From NCBI GenBank assembly GCA_040882845.1, contig JBBEAM010000005.1, positions 42,876 through 106,875 on the forward strand: DNA of 64,000 nt. The letters are read 5' to 3'. Of the stretch, positions 1 through 8,896 are shown in pieces. A program made the translations under genes and the position numbers. The notes under the pieces were generated by a model. That model had not been told where the DNA came from. It worked only from the letters and a program-made list of their open reading frames with translations, and made no database searches. The stretch is from JBBEAM01 sp040882845. GTDB taxonomy: Bacteria > Pseudomonadota > Alphaproteobacteria > Kiloniellales > DSM-21159. Numbering within the stretch: the first letter of the stretch is position 1; the number at the start of each line of letters is the position of its first letter.

Positions 1-71
1 ATGACGCAGAACGGCCGGTCGAAACCGATGATCACTTCCTTCTTCGCGGAAGAGACGACTGTATAGCTCAT
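1..71 (-). CDS. Methyltetrahydrofolate:corrinoid methyltransferase, 5' end only
   Basis: Only the first 23 codons lie in the window; the gene runs off the left edge. The reverse strand from 71 reads MSYTVVSSAKKEVIIGFDRP and then FCV, the typical N-terminus of DHPS-like methyltetrahydrofolate methyltransferases, which usually continue into an IGERINPTG motif. Such enzymes move a methyl group between a corrinoid protein and tetrahydrofolate. It would be the last visible gene of the minus-strand operon that begins with the MttB homologue at 3662, which fits the carbon-transfer role. The upstream 195 bases to the next gene hold nothing I recognise. The family call rests on a short N-terminus, so it is inferred from motif and context together. 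Confidence 0.6.
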   Translation of the reverse strand, partial: MSYTVVSSAKKEVIIGFDRPFCV

Positions 72-266
72 ACCCTTGGTTCCCGTTCCCGCTGCAGGAC
101 CGGGGCGCTTCCAGGGTGTCCGAGGAGGCGCCGGCGGCTGCCGCTTTTGCATCGTTGGAAGCAATTCTTACGCGCGCGGCGGCGCCGCGAATGGCCCGAG
201 CGCGGCATGCTTTAGAATGAAGGCGTCAGAATTCCCCGCGCCGCCATTGCGCGCAGGCATTGCAGC

Positions 267-572
267 CTATTCCGGGCTCTTCCCGCCATTCTGGACCAGG
301 GCACGCAGGCGGTCCTTGTCGTAGTCCTGCTCGAGCCGGGCGGCGCGCGTGCGGGCCTCGGACTCCAGATCCTCGGAGCAGTCCTCCGGCGCACTCTTGC
401 GCCATTCCTGCAGGTAGCTGTCGGTATCCCCGGCGCCGCCGCGCATCGCCGCGGCGTCGATGGCGACCTGGAAGCGGTCGGGCAGCATCGTCTTGACCTG
501 CTCGCGCCGGCTTTTCTGGGCAATCACCTGGGAGGGGATGTCCCGCCAGTACACCACGATCAGCTGCGCCAT
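267..572 (-). CDS. 'Virulence factor' domain small protein of the corrinoid locus
   Basis: 101 residues beginning MAQLIVVYWRDIPSQVIAQ, the characteristic opening of the small 'virulence factor' family (PF13769-like) that recurs beside MttB-type methyltransferase operons in alphaproteobacteria. The family name is historical and its biochemical role is not known to me. The start at 572 lies 17 bases after the stop of the DUF1638 gene, so the two are probably co-transcribed. The protein has no signal peptide or membrane segment; the C-terminal half is charged and helical in character. From context it is inferred to assist, assemble or regulate corrinoid methyl transfer rather than to be a virulence determinant. 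Confidence 0.7.
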   Translation of the reverse strand: MAQLIVVYWRDIPSQVIAQKSRREQVKTMLPDRFQVAIDAAAMRGGAGDTDSYLQEWRKSAPEDCSEDLESEARTRAARLEQDYDKDRLRALVQNGGKSPE

Positions 573-589
573 ACGCTTGCGCTCCGTTT

Positions 590-1234
590 CTAGCCCTGGG
601 CGGCGGCGACGAAGCCCGCGAGCTCGCCATAGCCGGTCTTGCGGTGCTCGTAGACCAGGCCGAGCCGCGCGGCCGCCGCCTCGGCCTTGGCGCGCAGTTC
701 CGGCGAGTCCTCCTGGGCCAGGTAGACCAGGCGGCGGTAGTTGCCGAACATCATCTCCTGCAGCTCGGGGTGCCGGTCGATGCCCATGCCCTTGAGGATC
801 AGGGTCTCGAAGTGACGCGCCAGGTAGTCGGTCAGGAAGAAGCTGCCCGGCTCGGCCTCCATCAACTCGGCGAAGTCGGTCTGCCCGGCGAAGAAGGCAT
901 AGCAGTGCGGCCCCTGGATGCGCGCGGCGCCCTCTTCGTCCAGCACCTTGTCGAGCTGCCCGCCGGTGCCGCAGTCGGCATAGGCGACCAGCACCCGCTC
1001 TACACCACGCGCCTTGGCGGCACGGATCGCTTCGCGGACCCGTTCCGGGATGAACTGCGGCTGGTTGTGCAGCTTCGCGGGCAGGCAGGCCAGCTCGACG
1101 CCGGTCAGGCCGCCGGCCTCGACCAGGGCGAGGATCTCCCGCGCCAGGGCGCCGCAGGCCAGAATCTGGGTATGCGGTGCCGGCTTGGCGGTTTTCCGCC
1201 GGGGGACGGCGGTGTCGATCGCCGGTCCAGTCAT
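590..1234 (-). CDS. DUF1638 family protein
   Basis: 214 residues. The protein has the DUF1638 layout: an early ILACGALAREIL strand-helix, a 'LPAKLHNQP' segment, and 'VAYADCGTGG' near residue 105, followed by 'GPHCYAFFAG'. DUF1638 proteins are very often encoded next to corrinoid proteins and MttB homologues; their reaction is not established, although the conserved Cys and His residues suggest a metal or cofactor site. It sits between the corrinoid protein (40 bases upstream) and the 'virulence factor' gene (17 bases downstream), consistent with one operon. The start at 1234 is preceded by a GGATGC element. Confidence 0.8.
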   Translation of the reverse strand: MTGPAIDTAVPRRKTAKPAPHTQILACGALAREILALVEAGGLTGVELACLPAKLHNQPQFIPERVREAIRAAKARGVERVLVAYADCGTGGQLDKVLDEEGAARIQGPHCYAFFAGQTDFAELMEAEPGSFFLTDYLARHFETLILKGMGIDRHPELQEMMFGNYRRLVYLAQEDSPELRAKAEAAAARLGLVYEHRKTGYGELAGFVAAAQG

Positions 1235-1274
1235 GTTGCATCCTTAGCCGTTTCAGGCGGCCGGTCTGCGCAGG

Positions 1275-1964
<690 letters not shown>

Positions 1965-2093
1965 GCTGCAAAACCCTTAGTTTCCCGGCGGTCCCTTGGC
2001 AAGGCCGCGCTTGCGATCCTAATCCGCCGTTGCCGCCGGACTCACTCCTAAGCGACGTTCTGTTCCGCCGCCACGACACCGGCGGCATCCTGA

Positions 2094-3662
2094 TTAGGAA
2101 CTCCACTTGTCTTCCATCGAGGCCTTCTTCTTGGCGACGAAGTCGTCGACCGCCTCGCTTACCGCGGAATCGAGCGGCGGTGCCTCGTACTCGGCCAGCC
2201 ACTTTTTCCAGATTGCGTTGGCGCGCTGCGCCGTATCCGTGGCGCCCTCCGCCTCCCACTGTTCGTAGGAGTTGTTGTCGGCAACCATCGAGCGATAGAA
2301 GGCGGTTTCGAAGTTGGCCTGGGTATGGCTGCAGCCTAGGAAGTGGCTGCCCGGGCCGACCTCGCGGATGGCGTCCATCGCCTGGCCGTTTTCCGAGAGA
2401 TCGACGCCCTGGCTGAGCGTCTGCATCATGCCGAGCTGATCGACGTCCATGATGAACTTCTCGTAGGAGCTGGCGAGGCCGCCCTCCAGCCAGCCGGCGG
2501 CGTGGAGCACGAAGTTGACCCCGCCCATCATCGTCGGCCAGAGGGTCGAGAGCGACTCGTAGGCGGCCTGGGCATCGGGGATCTTGGCGCCGCAGAGCGA
2601 GCCGCCGGAGCGGAAGGGCACGCCGAGACGGCGGGCCAGCGCGGCGCAGGTGAACAGCACCAGGGCCGGCTCCGGCGTGCCGAAGGTCGGCGCGCCCGAC
2701 TGCATCGACATCGAGCTGGCGAAGGAGCCGAAAACCACCGGGGCGCCCGGGCGCACCAGCTGGGTCAGGGCCATGCCGGCCATCGCCTCGGCCAGAGTCT
2801 GGGTGGCGGTGCCGGCGACCGTGGTCGGCGCCATAGCTCCGGCCAGGATGAAGGGGGTGACGATGCAGGCCTGTCCGGCCCGCGCGTAGACCTTGAGCGC
2901 ACCCAGCATGGTGCCGTCGAAGGTCATCGGCGAGTTGGCGTTGATCAGGTTGATGATGCAGCAGTTCTGATCGACGAAGTCCTCGCCCAGCACCAGCTTG
3001 GCCAGCGCCACGCTGTCCTCGGCGCGCTCCGGCGCGGTGACCGAGCCCATGAAGGGCTTGTCGGAAAACTTCAGATGCGCGGCGACCATGTCGAGGTGCC
3101 GTTTGTTGACCGGAATATCCACCGGCTCGCAGACCGTGCCGCCGGAGTGATGGATCGCCGGCGCCATGTAGGCCAGCTTCACGAAGTTGCGGAAGTCCTC
3201 GATGGTGCCGTAGCGCCGCCCCCTGTCCAGGTCGCGCACGAAGGGGGGGCCGTAGACCGGCGCGAAAACCGTGCGGTTGCCGCCGATGGTGACGCTGCGC
3301 TCTGGATTGCGGGCATGCTGCACGAATTCGCGCGGCGCGGTCTCCAGCAGCTTGCGCGCCAGGCCGCGCGGGATGCGCACCCGCTCGCCCTGGACATCGG
3401 CGCCGGCGTCCTTCCAAAGCTGCAGCGCTTCGGGATCGTCGCGGAACTCGATGCCGATCTCCTCGAGCAGGGTCTCGGCATTGTCTTCGATCAGCGACAG
3501 GCCTTCCTCGCTCAGAACCTCGAAGACGCCGATCTTGCGCTCGATCTCCTTGAGATGCTGCATGCCGCCGCTGCGCCGCAGGCTCTGCCGCGCCTCGCGG
3601 CCGCCGCCGCTCCGCCCACGCCGGCCGCGCGTCTCCGCGGCTCCCGAGTCGATATCGCCCAT
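2094..3662 (-). CDS. MttB-superfamily methyltransferase, paralogue 1 (non-pyrrolysine)
   Basis: 522 residues, about the full family length, with no in-frame amber codon, so it belongs with the pyrrolysine-free MttB relatives (glycine betaine, proline betaine and carnitine demethylases are the characterised examples). It should transfer a methyl group from a quaternary or tertiary amine to the corrinoid protein encoded next, 129 bases downstream. Family blocks include 'ATQTLAEAMAGMALTQLVRP', 'SGAPTFGTPE', 'DAQAAYESLSTLW', 'MGGVNFVLHAAGWLEGG' and 'AIREVGPGSHFLGCSHT'. Residues 13-32 are Arg/Gly/Ser-rich. The start at 3662 has GGAGG five bases upstream. It heads the minus-strand operon and is divergent from the DUF1289 gene. 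The substrate cannot be told from sequence. Confidence 0.9.
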   Translation of the reverse strand: MGDIDSGAAETRGRRGRSGGGREARQSLRRSGGMQHLKEIERKIGVFEVLSEEGLSLIEDNAETLLEEIGIEFRDDPEALQLWKDAGADVQGERVRIPRGLARKLLETAPREFVQHARNPERSVTIGGNRTVFAPVYGPPFVRDLDRGRRYGTIEDFRNFVKLAYMAPAIHHSGGTVCEPVDIPVNKRHLDMVAAHLKFSDKPFMGSVTAPERAEDSVALAKLVLGEDFVDQNCCIINLINANSPMTFDGTMLGALKVYARAGQACIVTPFILAGAMAPTTVAGTATQTLAEAMAGMALTQLVRPGAPVVFGSFASSMSMQSGAPTFGTPEPALVLFTCAALARRLGVPFRSGGSLCGAKIPDAQAAYESLSTLWPTMMGGVNFVLHAAGWLEGGLASSYEKFIMDVDQLGMMQTLSQGVDLSENGQAMDAIREVGPGSHFLGCSHTQANFETAFYRSMVADNNSYEQWEAEGATDTAQRANAIWKKWLAEYEAPPLDSAVSEAVDDFVAKKKASMEDKWSS

Positions 3663-3868
3663 GGCATCCTCCGAAACTCAATGCCGGATCATTTGCCTCG
3701 TGGCGGCGGTCATCTTGCGAATTTGCGACCGGCTGTAGCCGGGCCACGCCATCGGCGGCCGGAATGTCGTTCTGGTGTCAGATTTCGTCCCTGCCGCAAG
3801 GATTTAGCTGTACTTTCGGAGCTAGTCTTCTCAAGTTTCACGCCGTTCGCAACGCAACTTGGCAAAGC

Positions 3869-4111
3869 ATGTCCGAGGCCTTCCCGATCGTCTCGCCCTG
3901 CGTGGGCGTCTGCCAACTGGATCCGCAGCGCGGCCAGTGTCTCGGCTGCCTGCGCACGCGCGAGGAGATCGCGGCCTGGCCGAGCATCGACGACACGCAG
4001 CGGCTGCGGATCATCGGGAAGCTGCGCGAACGCAGGCGTGCCGCCGGGCGAACCAGCGCGGCGGACAGCAAACCGCGCCGCCGTGCGCGGCGAAGCCAGG
4101 CGGCCGAGTAA
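3869..4111 (+). CDS. DUF1289 domain protein (Cys-rich, putative Fe-S)
   Basis: 80 residues beginning MSEAFPIVSPCVGVCQLD, with the DUF1289 cysteine pattern C-x3-C-x8-C-x2-C in the first third (SPCVGVC and QCLGCLRT) and the conserved 'EEIAAWP' segment. The four cysteines suggest a metal or Fe-S site; the family's function is unknown. A longer upstream extension in frame to 3764 is open, but it does not look like the family and lacks conserved residues, so the start was placed at 3869. The C-terminal 25 residues are Arg/Lys-rich. It lies between the divergent MttB paralogue 1 and the same-strand MttB paralogue 2 (57 bases downstream), and may be co-transcribed with the latter. Confidence 0.8.
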   Translation: MSEAFPIVSPCVGVCQLDPQRGQCLGCLRTREEIAAWPSIDDTQRLRIIGKLRERRRAAGRTSAADSKPRRRARRSQAAE

Positions 4112-4168
4112 GCGGGGGCCGATCCCCACCGACCGTCTGCACCGCAGCACCAACCACAGGGAGGGGGA

Positions 4169-5758
4169 ATGAGCGAGATCGATGACGGAGCACGCCAGGG
4201 AGGCCGTGCGGGCCGCCGCCGCCGTGGCGGTGGCCGCAAAGGCCATCAGGAAGCCGCCGCCGCGAAAGCGGAGAGCGTAGCCACCGGCTACCGGCCGCAG
4301 CCCCGCCTGCCCTATCCGACGATCGAGATCGCCAGCGCCGATCAGCTCGAGGCGATCCATGAAGCCTCGCTGACCATCCTGGAAGAGGTCGGGATGGACT
4401 TCCTGCACGACGAGGCGCGGCAGATCCTGAAGGATGCCGGCGCCGATGTGGCCGCCGACGGCAACCGCGTGCGCTTCGACCGCGGGCTGGTCGAAAGCCA
4501 GCTCGGCAAGGCGCCGAAACGCTTTACGCTGCATTCGCGCAATCCGGAGCGCAATCTGGTCTTCGGCGAGAACTACATCGCCTTCGGCTCGGTCGGCAGC
4601 GCCCCCAACTGCGCCGACCAGGAGCATGGCCGCCGGGTCGGCACCCACAAGGACTTCAAGGATTTCATCCGCCTGATCCAGAGCCTGGATGCGGTGCATT
4701 TCATCGCCGGCTATCCGGTGGAGCCGGCCGACATCCACGCCTCGATCCGCCATCTCGACGCTCTGTTCGACATGCTGACCCTGTCGGACAAGCCGATTCA
4801 CGCCTACAGCCTGGGCCAGGGGCGCAACCTCGACGCCCTGGAGCTGGTCAAGATCGCCCGCGGCATCGACGAGGAACAGCTCTGCCGCGAGCCCTCGCTG
4901 TTCACCATCATCAACTCCTCCTCGCCGCTGCGCCTCGACGAACCGATGCTCGAGGGCATCCTGCAGATGGCCCGGCGCAACCAGGTGGTGGCGCTGACCC
5001 CCTTCACCCTGGCCGGCGCGATGGCCCCGGTGACCCTGGCCGGCGCGGTGGCGCAGCAGAACGCCGAGGCCCTGGCCGGCCTGGTGCTGACCCAGCTGGT
5101 TCGCGAGGGCGCGCCCTTCATCTACGGCGGCTTCACCTCCAACGTCGACATGAAGTCCGGCGCCCCGGCCTTCGGCACGCCGGAGTACATGAAGACGGCG
5201 CTGCTCGGCGGGCAGCTGGCGCGGCGCTACGGGCTGCCCTACCGCTCCTCCAACGTCAACGCCGCCAACACCGTCGACGCCCAGGCCGCCTACGAGAGCG
5301 TGTTCTCTCTCTGGGGCGCGATCATGGGCGGGGTCAACATGCTGATGCACGGCGCCGGCTGGATGGAGGGCGGCCTGCAGGCGAGCTTCGAGAAGATGGT
5401 GCTCGACGCCGACCTGCTCGACATGGTCGAGGAGTTTCTCAAGCCGCTGCTGGTCAACGACGACGAGCTGGCGCTCGACGCCATCCGCGAGGTCGGGCCG
5501 GGCGGCCACTTCTTCGGCTGCGCCCATACCCAGGCCCGCTACAAGACCGCCTTCTTCGCGCCGATGCTGTCCGACTGGCGCAACTTCGAGGCCTGGACCG
5601 AGGCCGGCGCGCCGACCGCCTTCGATCACGCCCACAGGGTCTATAAGCAGAAGCTCGCCGACTACCGGGAGCCGAGGATGGACCCCGCGATCCGCGAGGA
5701 ACTGGAGGCCTTCGTCGCCCGCCGCAAGGCCGAGGGCGGCGTGCCGACGGACTTCTAG
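4169..5758 (+). CDS. MttB-superfamily methyltransferase, paralogue 2 (non-pyrrolysine)
   Basis: 529 residues, full length, no internal amber. It shares the same blocks as paralogue 1: 'AIHEASLTILEEVGMDFLHD', 'FTLAGAMAPVTLAGAVAQQ', 'SGAPAFGTPEYM', 'DAQAAYESVFSLW' and 'IREVGPGGHFFGCAHTQARY'. This version is the type common in marine alphaproteobacteria. It is expected to demethylate a methylated amine through the shared corrinoid protein. Residues 8-25 form an Arg/Gly-rich extension ahead of the catalytic domain. A strong GGGAGGGGGA ribosome site precedes the ATG. It is transcribed toward paralogue 3, with a perfect palindrome over its stop codon. The exact substrate is unknown. Confidence 0.9.
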   Translation: MSEIDDGARQGGRAGRRRRGGGRKGHQEAAAAKAESVATGYRPQPRLPYPTIEIASADQLEAIHEASLTILEEVGMDFLHDEARQILKDAGADVAADGNRVRFDRGLVESQLGKAPKRFTLHSRNPERNLVFGENYIAFGSVGSAPNCADQEHGRRVGTHKDFKDFIRLIQSLDAVHFIAGYPVEPADIHASIRHLDALFDMLTLSDKPIHAYSLGQGRNLDALELVKIARGIDEEQLCREPSLFTIINSSSPLRLDEPMLEGILQMARRNQVVALTPFTLAGAMAPVTLAGAVAQQNAEALAGLVLTQLVREGAPFIYGGFTSNVDMKSGAPAFGTPEYMKTALLGGQLARRYGLPYRSSNVNAANTVDAQAAYESVFSLWGAIMGGVNMLMHGAGWMEGGLQASFEKMVLDADLLDMVEEFLKPLLVNDDELALDAIREVGPGGHFFGCAHTQARYKTAFFAPMLSDWRNFEAWTEAGAPTAFDHAHRVYKQKLADYREPRMDPAIREELEAFVARRKAEGGVPTDF

Positions 5759-5771
5759 CCTGGCCAGGCTA
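5756..5771. terminator. Perfect 16-base palindrome over the stop codon
   Basis: TAGCCTGGCCAGGCTA is a perfect inverted repeat (8-base arms) whose first three bases are the stop codon of MttB paralogue 2. It sits between two convergent genes (stops at 5758 and 5807). It could fold as a short hairpin ending transcription from either side, but there is no T-run, so it is not a classic intrinsic terminator. A protein-binding palindrome is the alternative. Confidence 0.4.
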
Positions 5772-5806
5772 CCGCGGGTGGTGTCTCAGTCGATAAGGAT
5801 TTGAGC

Positions 5807-7360
5807 CTACGCCGCGCTTTTCCCGGCGAAGGGCGCGCGCATCTCCGTCTCCGGCAGCAGGATATCGAACTGCTTGCGCAGATCGCGCTCCTGCTCGGCC
5901 GGAATCACCTCGGGCCAGTGCTCGGCCAGCACCTGCTTGGCCTTCTCGACCGCGACTTCGCGCAGGTCGTGGCCGCCGGCCTCCTGCCAGTCGTCGCGCG
6001 AGCGCCGGTCGAGGATCTCCGGGTAGAGGTACTCGCTGTTCATGATCTGCAGGGTGTGAGCGTGGCCGAGGAAGTGCCCGACGCCGCGGCAGACATCGTC
6101 GATCACCCCGATCGCCAGGGACTCCTCGCTGACCTCGATCCCCTTGACCATCCGCATCACCGCGCCGTTGAGATCGTTGTCGATCACGAACTGCTCATAG
6201 GCGACGGTCAGCAGGGACTCCAGGAAACCCGCCGAGTGGTGAATGTAGTTGGCGCCCGACAGCGCCGCCGCCGAGGTGGTCAGGCCCTTTTCGAAGCCCG
6301 CCTGGGCGTCGGGGACCTTGGAGTCCGAGATGCCGCTGGAGTTGTAGATCGGGATGTCGAGATGCTGGGCGATCTGCGCGCAGGCGGCGTTCAGGAGCGC
6401 GAACTCCGCGGAGCCGCCGGTGAAGGCGCCGCTGCGCAGGTCGGCCTGGGCCGGCACGCAGCCGAGGATCAGCGGAAAGCCCGGTTTCCTCAGGTTGACA
6501 TAGACCAGCCCGGAGAGCTGCTCCGCCATGATCTGCACCAGCGTCCCGGCCAGCGAGGCCGGCGAGGTCGCCCCGGCCTGGGGCGCCGAGGAGATCACCA
6601 CCGGCATGTCGTGGTCGACGATGGCGTCGAGAATCTCCACGGTTTCCGTCGCATAGCGTAGCGGGCTGACGGTCCAGCAGGCGGTAAACGACATCGCCGG
6701 GCGGGCGTCGAAGGCCTCCCTGCCGCCGGCCAGGATCTCGCCCATCTGGCGCAGTTCGGGCAGGCTTTCCGGCAGGTAGGCGTTGGCCATGACGTGCTTC
6801 GGGGTCGCCGCCAGGCAGGCATAGAATTGATTGACGTCGATCGCCTCGTTGGCGAGATCGCGGGCGACCACCGGGCGCATGTAGAAGTGGACGTGGTCCA
6901 GGGTGTCGACCAGGCGGCCGATGTGGAAGTTGTCGGCGAGCCGGGTCGGGCGGACCTTGCCGTCGAGATCGAGGATCTTCACGGCCTGGCCGCCGGTGCC
7001 GAGATAGACCCGCTTGCCGCCGAGCCTGAGGTCGTGCTTTTCGCCGCCACGCCCGGCGAGCAGAACCTCCTTCGCTGCTGTCTTGCGCGCTTCGTCGATC
7101 AGCCGGGCCGGGATGTAGACCCGGTTGCGCTCCGGCTCGATCCGGCAGCCGGCCTTGGCGAAAACTTCGCGGCAGGGACTCTCGTGGACCTCGATCCCGG
7201 TGCGCTCCAGCACCTCGTAGGCAGCTTCGAGGATACGCACGACCTGAGGCTCGGTCAGCGGGCGGTACTGCCCGCCCTCGAGGCCGCCGGGCGCCACCTC
7301 CCGCGTCGTCGGGGTCTCGCTCTGCTGGGCTCGCCGTTCACGGCCGCGCCGCTTGCTCAT
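5807..7360 (-). CDS. MttB-superfamily methyltransferase, paralogue 3 (divergent, non-pyrrolysine)
   Basis: 517 residues from the ATG at 7360, chosen because GAGGAG lies just upstream; an in-frame ATG at 7381 has no such site. The protein is clearly MttB-like ('AAYEVLERTGIEVHESPCRE', 'SPASLAGTLVQIMAEQLSGL', 'DLRSGAFTGGSAEF', 'VPDAQAGFEKG', 'GHFLGHAHTLQ') but departs from paralogues 1 and 2 in most positions, for example SGAFTGGSAE where they have SGAP[TA]FGTPE. It probably acts on a different substrate. There is no in-frame amber. The N-terminus is again basic (KRRGRERR). It lies 103 bases downstream of the DadA-like gene on the same strand, and the two may be one transcription unit. It converges on paralogue 2. 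Confidence 0.88.
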   Translation of the reverse strand: MSKRRGRERRAQQSETPTTREVAPGGLEGGQYRPLTEPQVVRILEAAYEVLERTGIEVHESPCREVFAKAGCRIEPERNRVYIPARLIDEARKTAAKEVLLAGRGGEKHDLRLGGKRVYLGTGGQAVKILDLDGKVRPTRLADNFHIGRLVDTLDHVHFYMRPVVARDLANEAIDVNQFYACLAATPKHVMANAYLPESLPELRQMGEILAGGREAFDARPAMSFTACWTVSPLRYATETVEILDAIVDHDMPVVISSAPQAGATSPASLAGTLVQIMAEQLSGLVYVNLRKPGFPLILGCVPAQADLRSGAFTGGSAEFALLNAACAQIAQHLDIPIYNSSGISDSKVPDAQAGFEKGLTTSAAALSGANYIHHSAGFLESLLTVAYEQFVIDNDLNGAVMRMVKGIEVSEESLAIGVIDDVCRGVGHFLGHAHTLQIMNSEYLYPEILDRRSRDDWQEAGGHDLREVAVEKAKQVLAEHWPEVIPAEQERDLRKQFDILLPETEMRAPFAGKSAA

Positions 7361-7370
7361 CTCTCGTCTC

Positions 7371-7398
7371 CTCGGGAACAACTTGAAACGCTCCCGAG
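7371..7398 (-). promoter_or_regulatory. Hairpin abutting the MttB paralogue 3 ribosome site
   Basis: A 7-base stem (CTCGGGA at 7392-7398 pairing with TCCCGAG at 7371-7377, read on the minus strand) with a 14-base loop. Its 3' arm overlaps the start of the GAGGAG ribosome site of the gene beginning at 7360. It might modulate translation start, or be chance in GC-rich sequence. Confidence 0.25.
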
Positions 7399-7463
7399 TC
7401 TTGCCGATCGCGGCGGCGACGTTTTGCCGAATGCGACAGGCGCTGTTCCCTGTTGCATCGGCC

Positions 7464-8720
7464 TTACTGCATGGCGCGGGTGATGGTCATGCCCTCCAAG
7501 GGAATCGCCGGTTGCTTTCCGGCGATCAGGTCGGCGGTGATCCGCGCCGAGCCGTGGGACATGGTCCAGCCCATGTGGCCCTGGCCGCTGTTGATATAGA
7601 GGTTCCTGTAGCGCGACTGGCCGAAGATCGGTGTGCCCTCCGGCGTCATCGGCCGCAGCCCCGCCCAGTGCTCCGCCCGTTCGTAATCGGCGCCGTCGGC
7701 ATAGAGCTCCCTGGTGACCGCAAGCATGTGCGCGAAGTCCGCGGGCTTGTGGCTGGTGTCGTAGCCGGCGAACTCCGCCGTCGCGGTCGCCCGGATGCGG
7801 TCGCCGAGCGGCGCGATGGCGACCAGATTCTCCTCGTCGACGACGCCCAGGCGCGGCGCGCCGCGGTGGTTGCCGATGGGAATCGACAGGGAATAGCCCT
7901 TGACCGGATAGATCGGCAGCTTGAGCCTGAGGGGCCGGGCCAGCACCGGGCTGTAGTTGCCGAGCGAGAGGACATAGGCATCGGCCTCGAGATCGCCCTT
8001 GTCGGTCTTCACCCGCGCGATGCGATCCCCCGCGCCTTCGATCGCCTGGATCTCCGTGCCGAAGCGGAACTCCACGCCCTGGGCTTCGCAGTGCCTGGCA
8101 AGGGCGGAGGTGAACTTGTGGCAGTCGCCGGTCTCGTCGGTCGGGCAGTAGATGCCGCCTGCGATCTTGCCGCCGGCGCCCGCGAGGGCGGGCTCGCGGG
8201 TCAGGAGGGCGTCACGGGTCAGAACCTCCAGCTGCTGCCCGTCGTCGGCCAGGATCTGCATATGCGCGACCCCGGCGGCCAGGGTTTCCTCGCTGCGGTA
8301 GAAGTAAATCAGGCCCTTGGCCACCCGGTCGTAGTCGATCTCGACGTCTTCCAGGGTCTCGTGCAGCACCGCCTGCGAATAGACGCAGAGACCGTGCTTG
8401 CGCAGGGTGTTGAGCCGCGCCCGCTCCGCCGTGCACTGCTGCAGGAACTGCCAGGACCAGGACCACAGCCTGGGATCGGCCGAGGGCCGGAAGCGCAGCG
8501 CCTGGTCGCGCAGCACCAGGGATTTCAGCAGGATCATCGGCGCCTTGGGCGAGGACCAGGCGAAGGCATGGCCCGGCGCAATCATCCCGGCGTTGCCCCA
8601 GGAGGTCTCCAGGGCGGCGCCCTCGCGCGCCTCCGCCACCACCACCTCGTGGCCATCCTTCATCAGCTGATAGGCCGTGGTCACTCCCACCACGCCGCCT
8701 CCGAGAACCGCTACCCGCAT
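7464..8720 (-). CDS. FAD-dependent D-amino acid dehydrogenase (DadA-like)
   Basis: 418 residues, standard for the DadA small-subunit/GlyOx fold. It opens with the FAD Rossmann motif MRVAVLGGGVVGVTTAYQL, followed by 'SWGNAGMIAPGHAFAWSSP', which is diagnostic of DadA, and ends with 'YINSGQGHMGWTMSHGSARI' for flavin binding. DadA oxidises D-amino acids, and relatives oxidise N-methylated amino acids. Next to three amine methyltransferases, an inferred role is to oxidise the partly demethylated product (for example a sarcosine- or N-methylproline-like compound), but ordinary D-alanine catabolism is equally possible. It is upstream of MttB paralogue 3 on the same strand. It is divergent from rplU across a 309-base intergenic region. 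Confidence 0.85.
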   Translation of the reverse strand: MRVAVLGGGVVGVTTAYQLMKDGHEVVVAEAREGAALETSWGNAGMIAPGHAFAWSSPKAPMILLKSLVLRDQALRFRPSADPRLWSWSWQFLQQCTAERARLNTLRKHGLCVYSQAVLHETLEDVEIDYDRVAKGLIYFYRSEETLAAGVAHMQILADDGQQLEVLTRDALLTREPALAGAGGKIAGGIYCPTDETGDCHKFTSALARHCEAQGVEFRFGTEIQAIEGAGDRIARVKTDKGDLEADAYVLSLGNYSPVLARPLRLKLPIYPVKGYSLSIPIGNHRGAPRLGVVDEENLVAIAPLGDRIRATATAEFAGYDTSHKPADFAHMLAVTRELYADGADYERAEHWAGLRPMTPEGTPIFGQSRYRNLYINSGQGHMGWTMSHGSARITADLIAGKQPAIPLEGMTITRAMQ

Positions 8721-8861
8721 CTTCGCCTACACCGCGCCGTTTCACACTCCGGGTTGAGGATAACGTCTCGGCCCCGCATTGCCACTCCGCAAACGCTGTC
8801 TCTGCCCCGCGAACGCCAGCTTTTCCGGGGAAAACCCTCTGATACTCTGGGGGAAAACCCA

Positions 8862-8889
8862 TTGACTTGGCGCTTCGCCTGCGTATATT
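8862..8889 (+). promoter_or_regulatory. Sigma-70-type promoter for rplU-rpmA
   Basis: TTGACT at 8862-8867 and TATATT at 8884-8889 with a 16-base spacer form a near-consensus housekeeping promoter. It faces rplU, whose start is about 140 bases downstream. The 309-base gap 8721-9029 otherwise contains the leader described separately and the upstream region of the divergent dadA-like gene. Confidence 0.7.
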
Positions 8890-8896
8890 GCGGCCT

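Noticed and set aside
267..1241. Single 324-codon gene covering DUF1638 and the 'virulence factor' region
   Set aside because: Only its last 101 codons match a family, and upstream it runs out of frame through the DUF1638 gene; two separate genes with their own starts explain the region.
3710..5635. 641-codon open frame on the minus strand opposite MttB paralogue 2
   Set aside because: It mirrors the codons of a clear full-length MttB gene; its translation is repetitive in Gly, Ala, Val, Arg and Leu with no family motif. It is a high-GC antisense artefact.
2094..7381. Pyrrolysine encoding in the MttB homologues
   Set aside because: All three genes are open over full length with no internal TAG in frame, and no pyl genes or amber-suppressor tRNA were seen.
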